From positions 214,465,741 to 214,529,740 of the forward strand of contig CM041465.1 in NCBI GenBank assembly GCA_023213395.1: a stretch of 64,000 nucleotides of DNA. Direction: 5' to 3'. Under the pieces are notes generated by a model. That model saw only the letters and a program-made list of their open reading frames with translations. It was not told the DNA's origin and searched no databases. Position numbers and translations under genes: made by a program. Below are positions 1 to 11,469 of this stretch, piece by piece. The DNA comes from Cycas panzhihuaensis (lineage: Eukaryota > Cycadophyta). How positions within the stretch are numbered: the first letter of the stretch is position 1; every line of letters begins with the position of its first letter.

Positions 1-479
1 TAGTAAGTCTCCTATTATTAATACCTCTTTCCTATCATAGGAATGGTCTAGGTTGAAAAAGTTAAATTACTAAATAAGATTAGATATAAAATCCATAACT
101 TATAAAATTTATCCCCTAGGAATTTTTTGTCTCATTCATATCATATACTCCCTCTTATTTATTTTTGTCCCCCCAAGAAATTTGTCCACATTTATTTATT
201 AGAATTAGTATCTATATCATTTAAAACATATAGGTATATAGACCCCAAAAATATTTGCATGTGCATATAGACCTACGAACCCTAAGGTTACATGATACCG
301 TGTTCTAATCTAACCCATAAACTAAGGTGCATCCTACACACTTAATGGAGATTTTAACTGTATCCCATTTATATCAAGGGATGATTACATAAAAAACTAA
401 GTGGAAACATAATAAGAAAATATATAACATAATATATACAATAGATATAAATGGATTATTATGTTTGATCCTCCTCAAA
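1..479. other. Unassigned AT-rich left flank
   Basis: No convincing coding frame, LTR end or RNA gene was found. It lies downstream (on the minus strand) of the element A chromodomain, so it may hold the 3' end or 3' LTR of A1. A pyrimidine-rich stretch near 468-474 would read as a short purine tract on the minus strand. I could not find a matching LTR elsewhere in the window, so this stays open. Confidence 0.3.
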
Positions 480-544
480 AGAAGCATTGACTCCAGTATG
501 ACCATGCCATATAAAAATATATGGATTTTTCTACCACATAGCCT

Positions 545-1920
545 ACCAACTCCTAAGTTGATTCATCAAGTTCTATATGGTTATATTATACCTTCACTTA
601 CTCTATGGGTCAACTCTATGACATCTTTATCCTTCAATCCAATAATTGTATGGGTTCTACTTAGAATTGTACTCTAGGTATGACCTAAATAATTGACTAA
701 TTAACAACATGATTAAGATCATATATATGTCTTTTTAATAACGAAATATGAAAAATATTGTGAACAATTATAAAAATGTAAGTTTATATGAAAGTGATCC
801 TATCCTCTTTAGGATTTTGATTAGTTTGTTATATCTTATTGTTATTTTTTTATATCTTCCTAGCTTTAAGGAACTTTGCTTTCATTTTACTTGGATAAAT
901 GTGTGGTCCCTAACATTAAATTTATTTACTATTATTTTTATATTTGAATATCTTTTTTATCAATCTTAACCTACCTTTAAATGTTTCTTAATCATGGTAA
1001 CCTAATCCTCTATTTCCTATAATGTTTCTAATTCAAGCATATAGTGACCTTCTAAGTTATTCTAACTTAATGGTATGTTAAACCTATGCCCATAGAATGA
1101 TTCAAATGAACTCATCCCTAAGTATGTATGTTGGCTATTGTTATATATAAATTCTACTAAATGTAAGTATTCTTCCCATCTAGATGGTTGTTCTTTATGT
1201 TCATCCTAAGCATACCCTCAAGTACTTAGTTAACCATCTAATTTTAGATGGTGAGTAGTATTAAAATTTAATTTAGTCCCAGTTGATTTAATTAATGACT
1301 ACTAAAACTTAGATGTAAAATTTTCATTTCAATTTAAAATAATTGCTTTTGTTATTTTATATTATTGTAATATATTCTTCATGGAGATTTTTTCCGTCAG
1401 TTACTTTACATGTTGACTTCATAGGAATAAATTATACTAATTTTGCTAACTTGTCTTCTATTATCATAATGGAATCATTTTTCCTTATATTTTTGGAAAG
1501 GCCTATAATAAAATCTATGGAAATTACCTTCCATTTCTATTTTGTAATTTTCAAATGTTGTAATAATCTTATAGGATGTTGATACTCCACCTTGACCTTA
1601 TGACATTATAAATAATGAGCAACATAATTTACTATATCCTTCTTCATTCTTGCCCAAAAAAAAAAAAAAAATTCTTTATAATTATGAGACTCCCTTAATA
1701 TCGTGGATAACCTATATAGGGAATATTATGAGATTCCTCCATAATTAATGTTTAGATCAAAACATCATTTAGAATATAGGTTTAATGAAGAACATAAGGA
1801 GTCGATGATCTAAAATATAATAGTCTATATACTTATGTGTCAACTTTGCATCCATTTATTCATTTTGCGACTAATTGTCCAAAAGGCCCTCCACTTATCT
1901 ATGCTACTCATTATTAAGTG
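545..1920 (-). pseudogene. A1 integrase with C-terminal chromodomain (broken)
   Basis: Minus-strand translation shows a degraded zinc-binding N-terminus at about 1640-1800 (EESHNIPYIGYP, like the HxxxxxGHPG segment of gypsy integrases). The core entry at about 1500-1600 includes VKVEYQHP and WKWKVISIDFIIGL, which matches the WKWE-ISMDFI-GLP motif just before the first catalytic Asp. The tail has FNVRDHTFIQVK at about 880-925, FHISLLKRH at about 735-765 and VEPIQLLD at 637-660. A chromodomain-like stretch at about 550-605 reads DEST followed by a stop in place of Trp, then E. Chromodomains bind methylated histone tails and steer integration in chromoviruses. Several in-frame stops make this a pseudogene. 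Confidence 0.75.
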
Positions 1921-1924
1921 ATTT

Positions 1925-2560
1925 TTATATGGTGATAGCTTTTAAGTATGGTTTAACAGCACTAATGGTAGGAATATAAACTAACCTCAAGCCATATTGA
2001 GCTAAGTTAGTCAAAGCAACATGTCTTTTATGACTTAATCTATCAACAACCTTATTTTCCTTCTGCTTTATGTACTTTGTGTCAAATTTATATCCTAATA
2101 GGACCTCCATCTATCTCTTGTATCTCACATTAAATTATGGGTTTATGAAGAAATATATCAAGCTATCATGGTCACTTTTTAACTCAAACTTCTTTCCTAA
2201 AAGGTAATGTATTTACATTTTTTATGCACGTGCCATTATAGCCAACTCTAAATCATGTGTTGAGTAATTCATTTTTATGACCCTTTAGTTTTTATGACTC
2301 ATAGAAAACTATCTAAACATTTTTCATGAGAAATGAATTTATTCTTTCTACACAAACATTTATGAAAATGACATGGTTTATATTAGGACATGATAACATA
2401 AGAATAAGTGCATATGTGAGTAAAACATTGAGATTATAGAATCTTTTATTACATTTGATAGTCCACTTAAGCTTTTCACCCTTCTTTTATAATAAAGTAA
2501 TTAGACATATAAGTCTATAAAATTCTTAAATAGCCTTCAATAATATCCATAAAGCTCCTT
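1925..2560 (-). pseudogene. A1 RNase H domain and RH-INT linker (broken)
   Basis: The minus strand encodes the C-terminal part of a Ty3/gypsy RNase H followed by the conserved linker MEVLLGYKFDTKYIKQKENK, then VVDRLSHKR. The family form is ELLQ-YDF-I-Y-KGKENVVADALSR. Upstream frames show remnants of the YESRKLK, YSTHDLEL and SDHDSL motifs. RNase H removes RNA from the RNA-DNA hybrid during reverse transcription. A2 carries the same linker at 13992-14177, with the closer match VKGEENKVVDRLSHKR. Frameshifts and stops lie between motifs, so the frame must be followed across breaks. It is non-functional. Confidence 0.75.
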
Positions 2561-2599
2561 ACCTTAGATATATTCCTTGGTCTAGGCCACTCCGATAGG

Positions 2600-3227
2600 C
2601 TTGACCTTTTGTGGATTAATATAGATTCTTTCTTTCAATATAGCATGTCCTAGATAGTGTATTTGTTCTTGGTATAATTCATATTTACTCAAATTAGCAT
2701 ATAACTTATATTCTCTTAAGAGTTATACCTCGTTAAGTGTTTTTTATGTTCTTCATCTAACTTAGAATAAATTAGAATGTTATTAAGAAAAATTATGACA
2801 AACTTATCCAAGTATTGATGAAATATACTATTTATCAAACACATGAATATAACAAGAGCATTCATTGATCCAAATGATAATACCATGAATTTATAATGGC
2901 CATACCTAGTTTTAAATGGTGTCTTATATATCATTCTTCTTAATTTAAATTTAATGATAACTCAACCTTAAGTCAATTTTAGAAAATACTTTAGCTCCTT
3001 TCATTCGGTCAAATAGATCATAAATCCTAAGAAGAGGATATATATTCTTTATTATCACTTTATTTAGTTGTTTATAGTCAATGTATAATGGAAATATTCT
3101 ATCATTCTTTTTATGAATAAAATAGGTGCTCCTAATAGTGACACACTTGATTGACTAAAGTCTTTATCTAATAATTATTATAATTGAATATTTAGTTCAA
3201 ATAGTTTTGGTGTAGATATATAATATA
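2600..3227 (-). pseudogene. A1 reverse transcriptase, N-terminus cut by copia insertion
   Basis: Minus-strand motifs in order: [14 protein letters not shown] (fingers) at about 3120-3150, a degraded LNKVIIKN with [22 protein letters not shown] (motif A, DLR retained) at about 2950-3020, then GHYKFMVLSFGSMNA. The polymerase motif that should read F-DDILIYSK reads FLNNILIYSK at about 2765-2800, so both catalytic Asp residues are Asn. The N-terminal end runs directly into the left LTR of element B1; the missing upstream portion continues at 10855. The pseudogene was dead before duplication, because copy A2 carries the same NN. Confidence 0.85.
3223..3227. repeat. Target-site duplication of B1, left (ATATA)
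   Basis: Five bases immediately before the B1 left LTR. They match 10855-10859 after the right LTR and also both flanks of B2. Confidence 0.8.
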
Positions 3228-3533
3228 TAATGGATGTTAATACATCAAGGTCATTAGATTAATTATATGAAGGTGACATTAAGTTAGCTAAGTGACATAG
3301 TTAAATGTAATTTCATTCACATTTAAGTGTAGTTTTGAGATTATATCATTAGGTAGGAAACTCCTTTGAAAATCCTAATGTAGATCCTCTATTATATAAG
3401 GCTAAATGTGAAAAGGAGAGTCATAATTCTCACTTCTCATTTTTACTCTCAATCTTATTCTCTTCATTTTTCTCTTATTATGTACCATTACTTTAGTGTA
3501 GTAGAGTGCAGACACTAGATTCTTCACCTAACA
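3228..3533 (+). repeat. B1 5' LTR (306 bp)
   Basis: Aligns end to end with 10549-10854 and with both B2 LTRs, all 306 bp. It ends in AACA just before the primer site. Its start reads TAATGG where the right LTR reads TGATAG, so the canonical terminal TG has become TA. A TATA-box candidate (attatataag) lies at 3391-3400, so transcription would start roughly 190-200 bp into the LTR. Confidence 0.9.
3391..3400 (+). promoter_or_regulatory. TATA box of B1 5' LTR
   Basis: attatataag within the LTR. The equivalent position in the B2 5' LTR (tattatataa, 51121-51130) is conserved, while the B1 right LTR reads attgcataag. This is the likely core promoter for the copia transcript. Confidence 0.55.
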
Positions 3534-3534
3534 A

Positions 3535-3548
3535 CTAGTATCAGAGCC
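3535..3548 (+). promoter_or_regulatory. B1 primer-binding site, tRNA-Met type
   Basis: ctagtatcagagcc starts two bases after the LTR. It matches the common plant primer site TGGTATCAGAGC with one transition. B2 keeps the unmutated form ctggtatcagagcc at 51266-51279. Confidence 0.85.
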
Positions 3549-5689
3549 ATCATTGGCCACATTTCTCCAGTAGGCTTACACAAAGTTATTAATACTTTTC
3601 ACTTGCAATTCACGTGAGGTTAAGAGATTATTTAAGGAGTTTCTTTTATATTAGAGAGCTTAAAATTATATTATTTTATATGTTTCTTCTTTCTCTATGT
3701 GTGTAAAATTTTAGAGGTGAAAAATACAGATTTTTGAAGTTGTTTGGTTGCCAGAACAACCTTGGAAGTATTTAAGGCCTAAAATTTTATGAAAAATTTG
3801 ACCATCTTAGATTTTGATGAAATTTGATATGTAGGATCACTTTCCTAAGAGGATCATTTTTTTTCTCTAAATTAGCTTTAGATTTATCCTATAACAACTA
3901 GTTTTAGCTAAAATAAAAGGTTAAAATTTACAGATGAGTGACTTAAGGCACTTTTCTTAATGAAATCCTTTAAACATGAGCTACAAATCTAAAAGGTTTT
4001 TTGAGGGATCTAGTAGATTTATGTATCTAGAGTATTTTAAGATAAATCTCATTAAATTTCATCCATCGATTAATAAGATCTTTGCAATTTTTTTACAGAT
4101 GCTGAATTTACCTCCTCAACCCCACAAAAAATGTTGTAAGGGCATTTTGAGCAGTTTTAAAGCTATTCTTAAAGATAATGGAGAAGGAAAAGTTGATGTA
4201 CATATCAATATGAAGCTTTTAAAATATTGGAGCTTGGATTATGAGATAATGAATTTGGTAAGCTTTTGCTCTTGTGCTTTTTTCAAGTAAAACTTTTTTA
4301 TGCCTTTCTAAAAATCTGACTTCATTATCTTATTAAAAATGATATTCTAAAGACTTTTCTCTTCTATCATAAATTTAAATTCCATCATTTAGACATCCAT
4401 ATTTGTAATTTTTAGAAAATTTTACCCATTTATTATTATTTATAAATTTTGTAAAAAAAATTAATATATATAATAGGAAAAAATATCATGCATCTAGATT
4501 TAGAAAAATTAGCATTTTAGCAACAAGTTGATCTACTTTTTAGTTATTTATGGATTTTTTATTGAAATTTCTAAAAATATATTTGAAAACATTATACTAA
4601 AGCAAGGTAAACCTTGGATCAGAAACAACATCTGATTCCCCTACTAAATCTAGCATGCTCTTTCTATTTTCACACATAGCATAAATTAATACATAAAGTA
4701 GCAACAACAAAAAAGTAAGTACAAAAGGCAAGCAAGAATATTTGGCATCTTTCCATTTTGGTTTTCAGTTATTTGGAAATAACTTACATTATTTCCTAAA
4801 AGGAATCTTATCTGTATGACTTATACTGCCAGTTTTTGACTTGTGCCCACACTTGCCTTGGTTGAAATAGACCATGGTTGGCCAAAGTCTAGGTCCTAAG
4901 GGAGGTATGAGTTTTATACTAGGTTTGTTCTTAATCAAAATAGTGGTGGAGGGATAAGTTAGCCATACCTATGGCCTCCAATTAAGGATAATCATGATAA
5001 CCACCTAGGAAAACTAAAAACTTTAATCAAGATTAAACTATACCTAGTCTAATATCCATCATACCCATGGGATACATACATACTATTTGACTCTTCATAG
5101 GAGGTATATAGCCATTCACTAGTGAACTAGGTAAGGACTAGGAGTACCTAGGCTCTAATGTGACTTAGATTTCATCACCAAATGCAGGTGCAAGTATTAC
5201 GAGTGAAGGTCCTAATATGTATACTAGAAGCCCCCTTAGGCATCAACACCTCAACTACATTGGACTTAAGATAGAGGTTTAGGTTTGATCACATATCCTA
5301 TATTATATTTAGTTTTTTAATTATATACACCCATATACTAACTTCTACATGGACATAATCTTGATTTTATGATCACATGACATATCATTTATCCTTGTGA
5401 TCCTTATATTGCCATTTGTCCATATTATCAAACTTTACTACATCAAGAGTATTTACCATAAGTGTTGGTGGCCTATTATCATTGTTTGCTACTTAATCAT
5501 ATTTCATCCATGTTACATCAAGTGTACTAGCCACACGTGTTAGTGGTACATACTTCTATCATCTCTTCCACTTCTTTATCATCACCATGTCATCTTAATT
5601 CAAGTAGAATATCAACTGCATATTGAAAGGCAAAGAAAATTAGGATTTGTGGTACACTGGAGTTAAAAATACTACAAAGTATGAAGGTC
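3549..5689 (+). other. B1 untranslated leader, about 2.1 kb
   Basis: Long AT-rich segment between primer site and gag with no copia protein motif. An isolated frame at 3976-4290 is not conserved as an open frame in the matching part of B2 (about 51680-51990), so I do not call it a gene. A similarly long leader is present in B2 (51280-53440). Confidence 0.55.
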
Positions 5690-6730
5690 TTTAGATAGCC
5701 TGTTATAACCTACACCCATTATACCTGCAACAACTACAATGCCTACTTATGGTGGAACCGCTTCAACAGCTCCTATAGATGCTACAGCCAAACTATAATG
5801 GGAGATAGATGATAAAAGAATTCATGCAAGAATTCTATTGGTTACTGATCACTCCTTGCACAACTTGATTAATTAAGAGAAATAAGATAAATCCTGAAAG
5901 GTCCTTAAAGTTCTTAAGAAAAAGATTGATACCAAGTCAGACTTAGAATTTGTTTATCTTGTACTAAAAATAAACAAATTAAAAATGCAAAAGGGACAAG
6001 CTCATGAGATAATAAATCTCCTTTGACTAATAAAATAGGTAATTAAAAAATATTTTAAGACCCAATGCATAACTTAGGCATTCTTAATCTAATCATGTTT
6101 ACATGTCCCTGATTATAAAAATTTATTTAGAAGTCTTCAATCTAGTGGGAAATTAATGACACTCAACTCTGAAGTACTTGCCAAGAAGTTTATAGAATTT
6201 AACAAGACCTTTGATACTAATTTTATAGCTTCTAACTCTCTTCTAAATGCATCCTTTTAGGAGGAAGAAGAAGCTTACTACATAAAGAATCAAGGTCCCT
6301 CTTGTGGTAGAAAAAATAATTGATCAAGAGAAAGTGGAAGAAACATAGGAAATCAACCACAATGTTAACATAACCCTCAACAATAGTAGCCTAGATAGTC
6401 TCAAGGCTAAGTGCCACCTTTTAATATAAGACATTTAGGCCAAACTAATACTTTAGGAACTAGAAATCAGATTATCATGTGTTAAAGGTGCAATAGGAAA
6501 GGACACCTTGCAAAGGATTGTCATATACTTGCATACAAGTTGCATAAGTTTCAACAGAAATATAAGGCTAATAATATTAATGAAATATGTGAAGAATAAT
6601 TTGGTGGCATAGGTTGTACTCAAGCACATATTCAAAGACTTGAGGGAAGAACCATTGATCAAACTAAGAGGTATTTTAAATCTCATTATGGCTATGCCAC
6701 TTGTGATCTTGAATCACCAATGTAAACCCT
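5690..6730 (+). pseudogene. B1 gag with CCHC zinc knuckle (broken)
   Basis: Copia gag. The plus-strand translation contains WEIDDKRIHARILLVTDHSL, then KFIEFNKTFDTNFIAS, followed by an Arg/Gly/Asn-rich segment. The zinc knuckle has the spacing C-x2-C-x4-H-x4-C near 6477-6520 (RCNRKGHLAKDC with the first Cys two residues upstream). A Lys/Arg codon inside it has become a stop, but the four metal ligands remain. Gag forms the virus-like particle and the knuckle binds the RNA genome. Many stops are present. B2 retains a longer open stretch of the same protein at 53814-54098. Confidence 0.8.
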
Positions 6731-6749
6731 CTTAGAGTTGCAAATAGTA

Positions 6750-8060
6750 TAACTTCAAATACGTCCTCATGGATCATGGATACATGAGTAGCACTGCATA
6801 TGACCTATGATCAAGATCTATATTAAACTTTTAATTCTAATGTATATGGTATAATTCACATGGCTAATAAATTCCAACAACTAATGGAAGATATTAGAAA
6901 CATACACCTGAAACTCCCAGGTTTGAGATACTTTACATTAGTTGATATCTTATACATTCCTAATTTGAAATAAAACCTACTCTCCTTATCTACTCTTATC
7001 TCATATGGATTCAATCTTAGTATTGTCACAAATGACCAAATTCTCCAGGTCATTCACCCTCTAACAAATCAAGTGATCTTGACTAGAAAGCTTACTAGAA
7101 AATTATTTAAGTTGAATGACTCCCCATCTTCTAAAACCAATTGTGCTTAAAGCCCTTATGTTGATGAAGACTTTTCTTTCAATACCTCTTTGACACACCC
7201 GAAGCTGTCCCAAGAAGCTCTTTAGCATACTTGCATGGGCTATGTTTATATTAATTGACTTAGAGATCTTTGTCATACCCTTCTAGGTTTGCCCAAGTTC
7301 TCCTCCAAGCCCTTTAAATATGAAGCTTGTATCATAGTCAAATCTCATAAATAGCCCTTTGCCGATAGTTAGTGGAAATTAAGTCATCCTCTTTAGTTGG
7401 TATACTCTAATCTATGTAGACCAATGTCCATTCCATCATTGAAGCAAAAATTATATTACATATCCTTCATTGATAATTTTACCATAAAAGTATAGATGGT
7501 TTTTTTACCAGGAAAGATGAGGTATTTGGTATCCATAAAGTTTTTAAAGCTCACATTACAAAGGAGTTAGGTTATCAAATTAAGTGTCTCCAAATAGATA
7601 ATGGTGGAGAATACACCTTTACTAAGTTTGAAACCTATCTACGAGACAATGACATGAAGCATCACACTATAATAGCAGGCACCCCCTAATAAAATAGAGT
7701 TGTTGAGTGCATAAATAGGTCTATTATGAGTATGGCTTGAGCTATGTTGATTTATAAAAATGTACCTACTTACCTATGTGTGGAAGCAATTTAGATAGAT
7801 GTTTATTACATGAATGCTATTATCCCATCTAAAGGAGGAACTTCTTCTAATAAAAAGTAGACTGGAGAAACCACTGCCTACCACTTCAAAATATTTGGCT
7901 CAACATGTTATGCCCATATACTAAATGGAGATAGAATAAAACTCTAGCTAAGGGCACTTAAAGGCATCTTTGTTGGATACCCTATAGACAATAAAGGATA
8001 CAAGATTTTTATACCTTCACAGTAAAAGATAATCATCACCAGAGACATGGTGTTTACTAA
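6750..8060 (+). pseudogene. B1 protease and integrase region (broken)
   Basis: The protease active-site region reads SWIMDT, a stop, then ALHMTYDQDLY near 6765-6830, from the family pattern W-IDSGA--HMT; the DSG triad is lost. The GAG-pre-integrase zinc segment follows at about 7190-7330 (LPKFSSKPFKYEAC). The integrase core entry near 7400-7480 shows MSIPSLKQKLYYISFIDNFT, a degraded form of P-S--GN-YFV-FIDD-T in which one Asp is now Asn. The C-terminal integrase segment near 7945-8060 reads LKGIFVGYPIDNKGYKIFIP, as in copia elements. Stops and frameshifts are frequent. Confidence 0.75.
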
Positions 8061-8489
8061 AACATAGGATCAATTATTACAATTAGACTCCAAAACATCG
8101 AATTATCATTATTATAATGCTACTTAATATGATCCACAAATTCCAAAATTTGGGCAGGGAGGAGGGTGGGGGGACACTCAAGAGTTACTCAAACTATTAG
8201 AATCTGACAATAGAGCCATGAAGAATAGTAGTTTTGACTCTCAAACAGTAAGTGCACATCATTCACTACCATTTGAGAACATTAGAGTTGACAAAGGCAA
8301 AGAAGTGATAGATGGACCATGCTATCTAGATGTGTCAACATCCTCCTCAACAAATATACAAAATAATCCTTTTCAGGATCGAAACGAAGACTATGTAGTT
8401 GGAGAAATGAAGACCTCATTCCCAACTCAAGGTTCTCGTGAAGCCTGTCAACTAAATAAGGATATATGACTTGATAAGGTAGGTAAAAT

Positions 8490-9400
8490 TGGCACTCGAA
8501 GTGCCTATAGAGCTAAGCAAGAACCACTTTTCATTGAGTTAGAAACAGTAGAATTGTATCTTGCTCTCAATGAAGATCCCCTCTTATACTAATAAGGTAT
8601 AAAACACATGGCTTAGAGGAATGCCATGAATGAATAGTATCAATCTCTTATGAAAAAAGGTACATGGGAGATCATTGACCTACCACTTGGAAGAAAGGTA
8701 GTTTGAAATAAATGAGGGTATAAAAATAAATACAGATCTAATGACACCCTTGAAAAACATAAGGCAAGGTTAGTAGCAAAGGGATTCACATAAAGGAAAG
8801 GCATTGAATACACTGAAGTCTTTATACCAACAACTAAGTGGGCCACAATCAAAACTCTTATGGCCTTGGCAGCTCAGTAAGACTAGAAGATTCACCAGGT
8901 CAATGTAAAAACTACATTTCCCAATGGTGATCTTAAAGAAGAAATCTACATGGATCGGCCTAAAGGATTTGAGATTACTAGTATAGATCATAAAGTGTGA
9001 AGGCTTAGAAAGTCCTTGTATGACCTTAAAAAATCCCCTTGTGCTTCATTTATTAAGTTGTCAAAAAGAATGAGGCAACTTGGATATGAGGTTTATGACT
9101 AGTAAGATATTGATTTAACATTGTTCATCAAATGCCAAAAAGATAAAGTCACTTATCTCTTAATCTTTATGGATGATATACTTATAATAAGGAACAATGA
9201 ATAGGTAATTAGCCAGCTAAAGAAGGACTTAGCTAAAATGTTTAAACTGTTTGACCTTAGATTGATAAAATACTACTTGGGGATTGAAGTCACTGAGAAA
9301 GATGGAAAAATCTTTCTTTCTTAAGAAAAGTACATCAATGATCTTCTAATAAAATTTTAGTTAGAAGATGCTTGAACTATAGCCACTTCAATGGAACCCA
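8490..9400 (+). pseudogene. B1 reverse transcriptase (broken)
   Basis: Copia RT. Near 8940-9100 the plus strand gives YMDRPKGFEIT and KSLYDLKKSPCASFIKLSKR, from Q-EGF and LYGLKQAPR-WY. Near 9110-9200 it gives DLTLFIK followed by TYLLIFMDDILII, with the catalytic MDD intact. DLRLIKYYLGIEV follows at about 9260-9290. RT copies the genomic RNA into DNA. The domain is recognisable over its whole length but has about a dozen stops. B2's equivalent has the catalytic motif changed to MND. Confidence 0.85.
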
Positions 9401-9439
9401 ATGTCAAACTGATAGCTGATGGCAATAATCAAGAGGTAG

Positions 9440-10080
9440 ATGCAATACTTTATAGGCAACTTATAGGTAGCCTCATCTATATTACTAATACAAGACCTAA
9501 TATTACACACTCTATCAACATTCTTGCTCGTTATATGGTAAATCCTAAGCAAAATAACTAGCAGGCAACACTGCGAGTGTTGAGGTACAGTAAGATGACC
9601 AGTAAATATGGTCTACTTCATGAACCTAATTCAGAGTTTAAATTATATGCATACACAGACTCAAAATTTTCCAGAGATAAAAACACAAGGAGATCCACAT
9701 CTGAGTATGTAATATTTCTTAGAACAACACCAATATCATGGAGATCTAGATAGTAGAACACAATTGTTGATTCAACTACTAAAGCTAAATATATTACTGC
9801 TCCTTAGACTAGTAAGGAGGTGATATGGCTTAGAAAATTATTAGAAACATTAAATATCACCCAAACAAGTCCTATTAGACTTCCTATAGATAATCAATCA
9901 ATAATCCACATGGCAAAAAATCTTGTATTTTATGATTGCACTAAACACATAAGTACAAAAGTCCATAAGATTTGAGAACTAGTTCATGATGATATAATTC
10001 AACTAGAGTACTATCCCATAGTAAATCAAGGGGCCGATATCTTCACCAAACCGTTGTAAAGGGTGAAGTTTAAACAATTC
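9440..10080 (+). pseudogene. B1 RNase H domain (broken)
   Basis: Copia RNase H follows RT. It includes DAILYRQLIGSLIYITNTRP near 9440-9500, YTDSKFSRDKNTRRSTSEYV near 9650-9710, and the terminal segment NLVFYDCTKHIST and GADIFTKPL near 9920-10060. The family form of the last is RTKHID-R-HFIR...ADIFTK-L. Asp residues of the active site are visible (YTDS). In-frame stops prevent function. The coding region ends about 470 bp before the right LTR. Confidence 0.85.
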
Positions 10081-10535
10081 CATAGGTAGCGCAACTTTCG
10101 AGCCCCCATCTCCCACTAATTAGAGGAGATGACAAAAAGATCATCATACTCTATTCTATTTATAAAAATCCGTTATGGGAACAAAAGAATAAGAGTTAAT
10201 CTCTGCTCTATCCTATTTGTGAAAACCCCTTATGGACACAGAAGAATAAAGATTGTACTAGTATTGGAAAATTAGAACCTATAAAACTCGAAAGGACATA
10301 GGGGATGACCAAATGATATATAGAGACTCAGTAAATTAAGTTGCACATTTAATCTACTTGGCTATTAGGCTATATTAAGAGTCACCTTAGATATTTTAAT
10401 TTAAGGGGGCATAAATCTTAAAAACTTTGTGGGTTTTTATTCCCCATAAGGATTTTCCCACAAAAGTGTCAATGTAATAATGAGGCTTAAATGAAGACCT
10501 CATAGAATAGATTTTATCATAATAATCTTTTACCA

Positions 10536-10548
10536 TTAAGGGGGGGAT
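10536..10548 (+). promoter_or_regulatory. B1 polypurine tract
   Basis: A purine-rich run (aagggggggat) directly upstream of the right LTR, the expected plus-strand DNA primer. The B2 counterpart is aaagggaggg at 58221-58230. Confidence 0.75.
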
Positions 10549-10854
10549 TGATAGATGTTAATGCATCAAGGCCATTAGATTAATTATATAAAGGTGACTT
10601 TAGGTTAGCTAAGTCACATAGTTAAATGTAATTTCATTTACATTTGAATGTAATTTCAGGATCATATCATTAAGTAGGAAATTCCTTTGGAAACCCTAAT
10701 ATACATCCTCTATTGCATAAGGTTGAATATGAAAAGGAGAGTCATAATTCTTATCTCCCATTTTTGCTCACAATCTTGTTCTCTTCATTTTGTTCTTATT
10801 ATATGCCATTACTTTAGTGTAGTGGAGTGTGGCCACTAGATCCTTCACCCAACG
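10549..10854 (+). repeat. B1 3' LTR (306 bp)
   Basis: Starts TGATAGATGTTAATGC and ends CAACG (CA to CG). Same length as the other three B LTRs. Followed by the ATATA target duplication at 10855-10859, then by the remainder of element A1's RT/protease region. Confidence 0.9.
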
Positions 10855-10859
10855 ATATA

Positions 10860-11468
10860 AAACTCTATAAATAGGTTTCTCTCATAGAACTAGATCAATA
10901 TAGTAATCCACCTATCTTCTAGGTGGTAAACCAAAAAATTCTTTTAGAAATACATCAAAAATCTCTTATAATAATAAATATCCTTCTAACTTAAACCAAC
11001 TTTATTATTAACAAAGGTTGCATAAACTTGATAACCTTTATGTAAAATTTTCTTCACTTTTATAGATAAAATATGTTTAATAGACATAGCTAACGTTTCT
11101 CCTTAGGTGATCTTTATTAGTATATATAACATTCATTTTATTAAAAGTGTGCATAAGTAACTTTGGGAATCCATAGGGCTATCTTTAACCATCTATAACT
11201 GATATTTGATAAGGTACATATTATTTTTATTTATTGTTTTATTATTTTAATTTAAAAAAATGTCATTCGATGGAAGGCTTCCACCCAATATCCCAACTAT
11301 ATATTTATGGTGAATTATTCGCCAATGTTCTTTAACACCACCAACCATTAGAAATTTGTTAATAGTTTTGTCAATAATGAATTGATAGTATTCTACTTTA
11401 TCCCTGGTTATACTTGATTTGGTATTAGAGCACCTTGTTTTAGCTATATTTGATTTCAGAGCTCTCAT
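10860..11468 (-). pseudogene. A1 protease-to-RT segment (broken)
   Basis: On the minus strand, near 10860-10990, a frame reads EIFDVFLKEFFGLPPRR and then VDYYIDLVL. This is the conserved gypsy run F-DVFPEELPGLPP-R-IEF-IDLVPG that precedes the RT, and it shows that this block is the upstream half of the A1 RT. Further upstream (11247-11468) a 73-codon frame contains RIIHHKYIVGI, possibly a degraded protease (THNFI-like), but the DSG triad is not visible. The matching block in copy A2 is 58544-59160. Confidence 0.7.
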
Positions 11469-11469
11469 T

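Larger units (their letters stand above)
3228..10854 (+). mobile_element. Element B1: Ty1/copia LTR retrotransposon in A1
   Basis: Plus-strand Ty1/copia element of 7627 bp with 306-bp LTRs at both ends, flanked by ATATA (3223-3227 and 10855-10859). It has a tRNA-Met type primer site after the left LTR and a purine tract before the right LTR. The domain order gag, PR, INT, RT, RNase H identifies copia. The two LTRs differ at about 45 of 306 positions (hand count), mostly transitions, so the insertion is old. All reading frames contain stops. It interrupts the RT region of A1. Confidence 0.93.

Noticed and set aside
748-969. 73-aa plus-strand frame, conserved at 12811-13032
   Set aside because: Conserved only because the segment is duplicated. 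The minus strand carries the integrase tail motifs.
3976-4290. 104-aa plus-strand frame in the B1 leader
   Set aside because: Not preserved as an open frame in B2; no domain seen.
11415-11432. Primer-site-like word ttggtattagagc on the plus strand in A1
   Set aside because: No LTR end precedes it and the flanking protein motifs run on the minus strand. It resembles a tRNA-Met primer site by chance, although the similar word at 59097 keeps it slightly open.
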